Source: Actinomycetota bacterium (GTDB lineage Bacteria > Actinomycetota > Actinomycetes > Actinomycetales > Microbacteriaceae). Taken from it: DNA of 5,293 bases. The first letter of the stretch is position 1. Every line of letters begins with the position of its first letter. Positions 5,059-5,293 of this stretch are shown in pieces. The DNA lies in the NCBI GenBank assembly GCA_018895315.1, contig JAHIOK010000022.1, forward strand, positions 1 through 5,293, in the 5' to 3' direction. The notes under the pieces were generated by a model. That model was not told the DNA's origin and searched no databases. It worked only from the letters and a program-made list of their open reading frames with translations. A program made the position numbers and the translations under genes.

Positions 5059-5293
5059 GTGACCTACTACCTACTCCGCCTTCTGGCGAAGCTGATTCCG
5101 GGTGGGGCGCGTCGTCAGCGTTTCATCGAGTGGGCACGTCCCCGCTTCAGCGTGCAGGCGATCGTCGACATCGCCCTTGCTGATCGCCTCGAGCCGATCG
5201 AGAGAGCGATCTATCGCACCCAATCGGTCGAGGCTCCCCTCACCCTGACGATCGACGAGACCCTGGACGCACTGATCGATGGCCGCTCGATCG
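5059..5293 (+). CDS. N-terminal fragment of unrecognised protein, possibly a GT-D (DUF1792-like) glycosyltransferase
   Basis: From GTG 5059 the frame is open for 78 codons to the window edge, with strong third-position GC and a good ribosome binding site, so it is very likely a real gene transcribed away from the others. The visible part has an amphipathic, basic N-terminus (YYLLRLLAKLIPGGARRQR, 3-21) and a mixed helical region. It ends with LTLTIDETLDALIDGRSI (61-78). There is no signal peptide or clear membrane span. The last segment resembles the helix that in GT-D fold glycosyltransferases precedes an 'ARFGDGE' motif, and such enzymes occur in polysaccharide loci, but the decisive motif lies beyond the edge. 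The functional guess is weak; the coding call is firm. Confidence 0.7.
   Translation, partial: MTYYLLRLLAKLIPGGARRQRFIEWARPRFSVQAIVDIALADRLEPIERAIYRTQSVEAPLTLTIDETLDALIDGRSI

Noticed and set aside
5155..5293. Cluster of GATC-containing motifs near the right edge
   Set aside because: They fall on Ile/Asp/Leu codon pairs (ATC GAC, CTG ATC) in the open frame. No regular spacing or repeat unit suggests an origin or SeqA-like site.

Overview
The window is GC-rich, has strong G/C preference at third codon positions, and contains GTG and TTG starts. Together with the protein flavour (a glycosyltransferase N-terminus like those of Microbacteriaceae sugar clusters), this suggests a high-GC actinobacterium, perhaps Microbacterium or a relative. 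That placement is from memory of protein style, not from a search.

Almost all of the window is one leftward block of surface-polysaccharide genes. In transcription order on the minus strand they are: a NodB-type polysaccharide deacetylase (4978 down to 4139); a GH16 beta-glucanase-like putative lipoprotein (4146 down to 3220, overlapping the deacetylase by 8 nt); a family 2 glycosyltransferase (TTG start at 3132, ending at 2221); a left-handed beta-helix sugar N-acetyltransferase of the WbpD/WlbB type (2132 down to 1530); and a family 4 glycosyltransferase starting at 1474. The reading frame of the last gene continues without a stop into a second, family 2 glycosyltransferase domain that runs off the left edge. 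At the right edge a divergent plus-strand gene starts at 5059 and leaves the window after 78 codons.

The genes plausibly cooperate in making and trimming an extracellular or cell-wall-linked polysaccharide. The glycosyltransferases would assemble the repeat unit, the acetyltransferase would finish an amino-sugar precursor, and the deacetylase and GH16 enzyme would modify or cut the polymer. The polymer itself cannot be deduced here. No flippase, polymerase, priming transferase or nucleotide-sugar dehydrogenase or aminotransferase lies in the window.

The points most worth a second look are: the GT4-GT2 continuous frame, which has a strong ribosome binding site and GTG start exactly at the domain junction; a near-perfect 15-bp hairpin between the GH16 and GT2 genes; the coupled deacetylase/GH16 pair; and the tight divergent promoter region. 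I saw no tRNA, rRNA, CRISPR array, insertion sequence or integrase. There is no gene-free stretch longer than about 90 bases.
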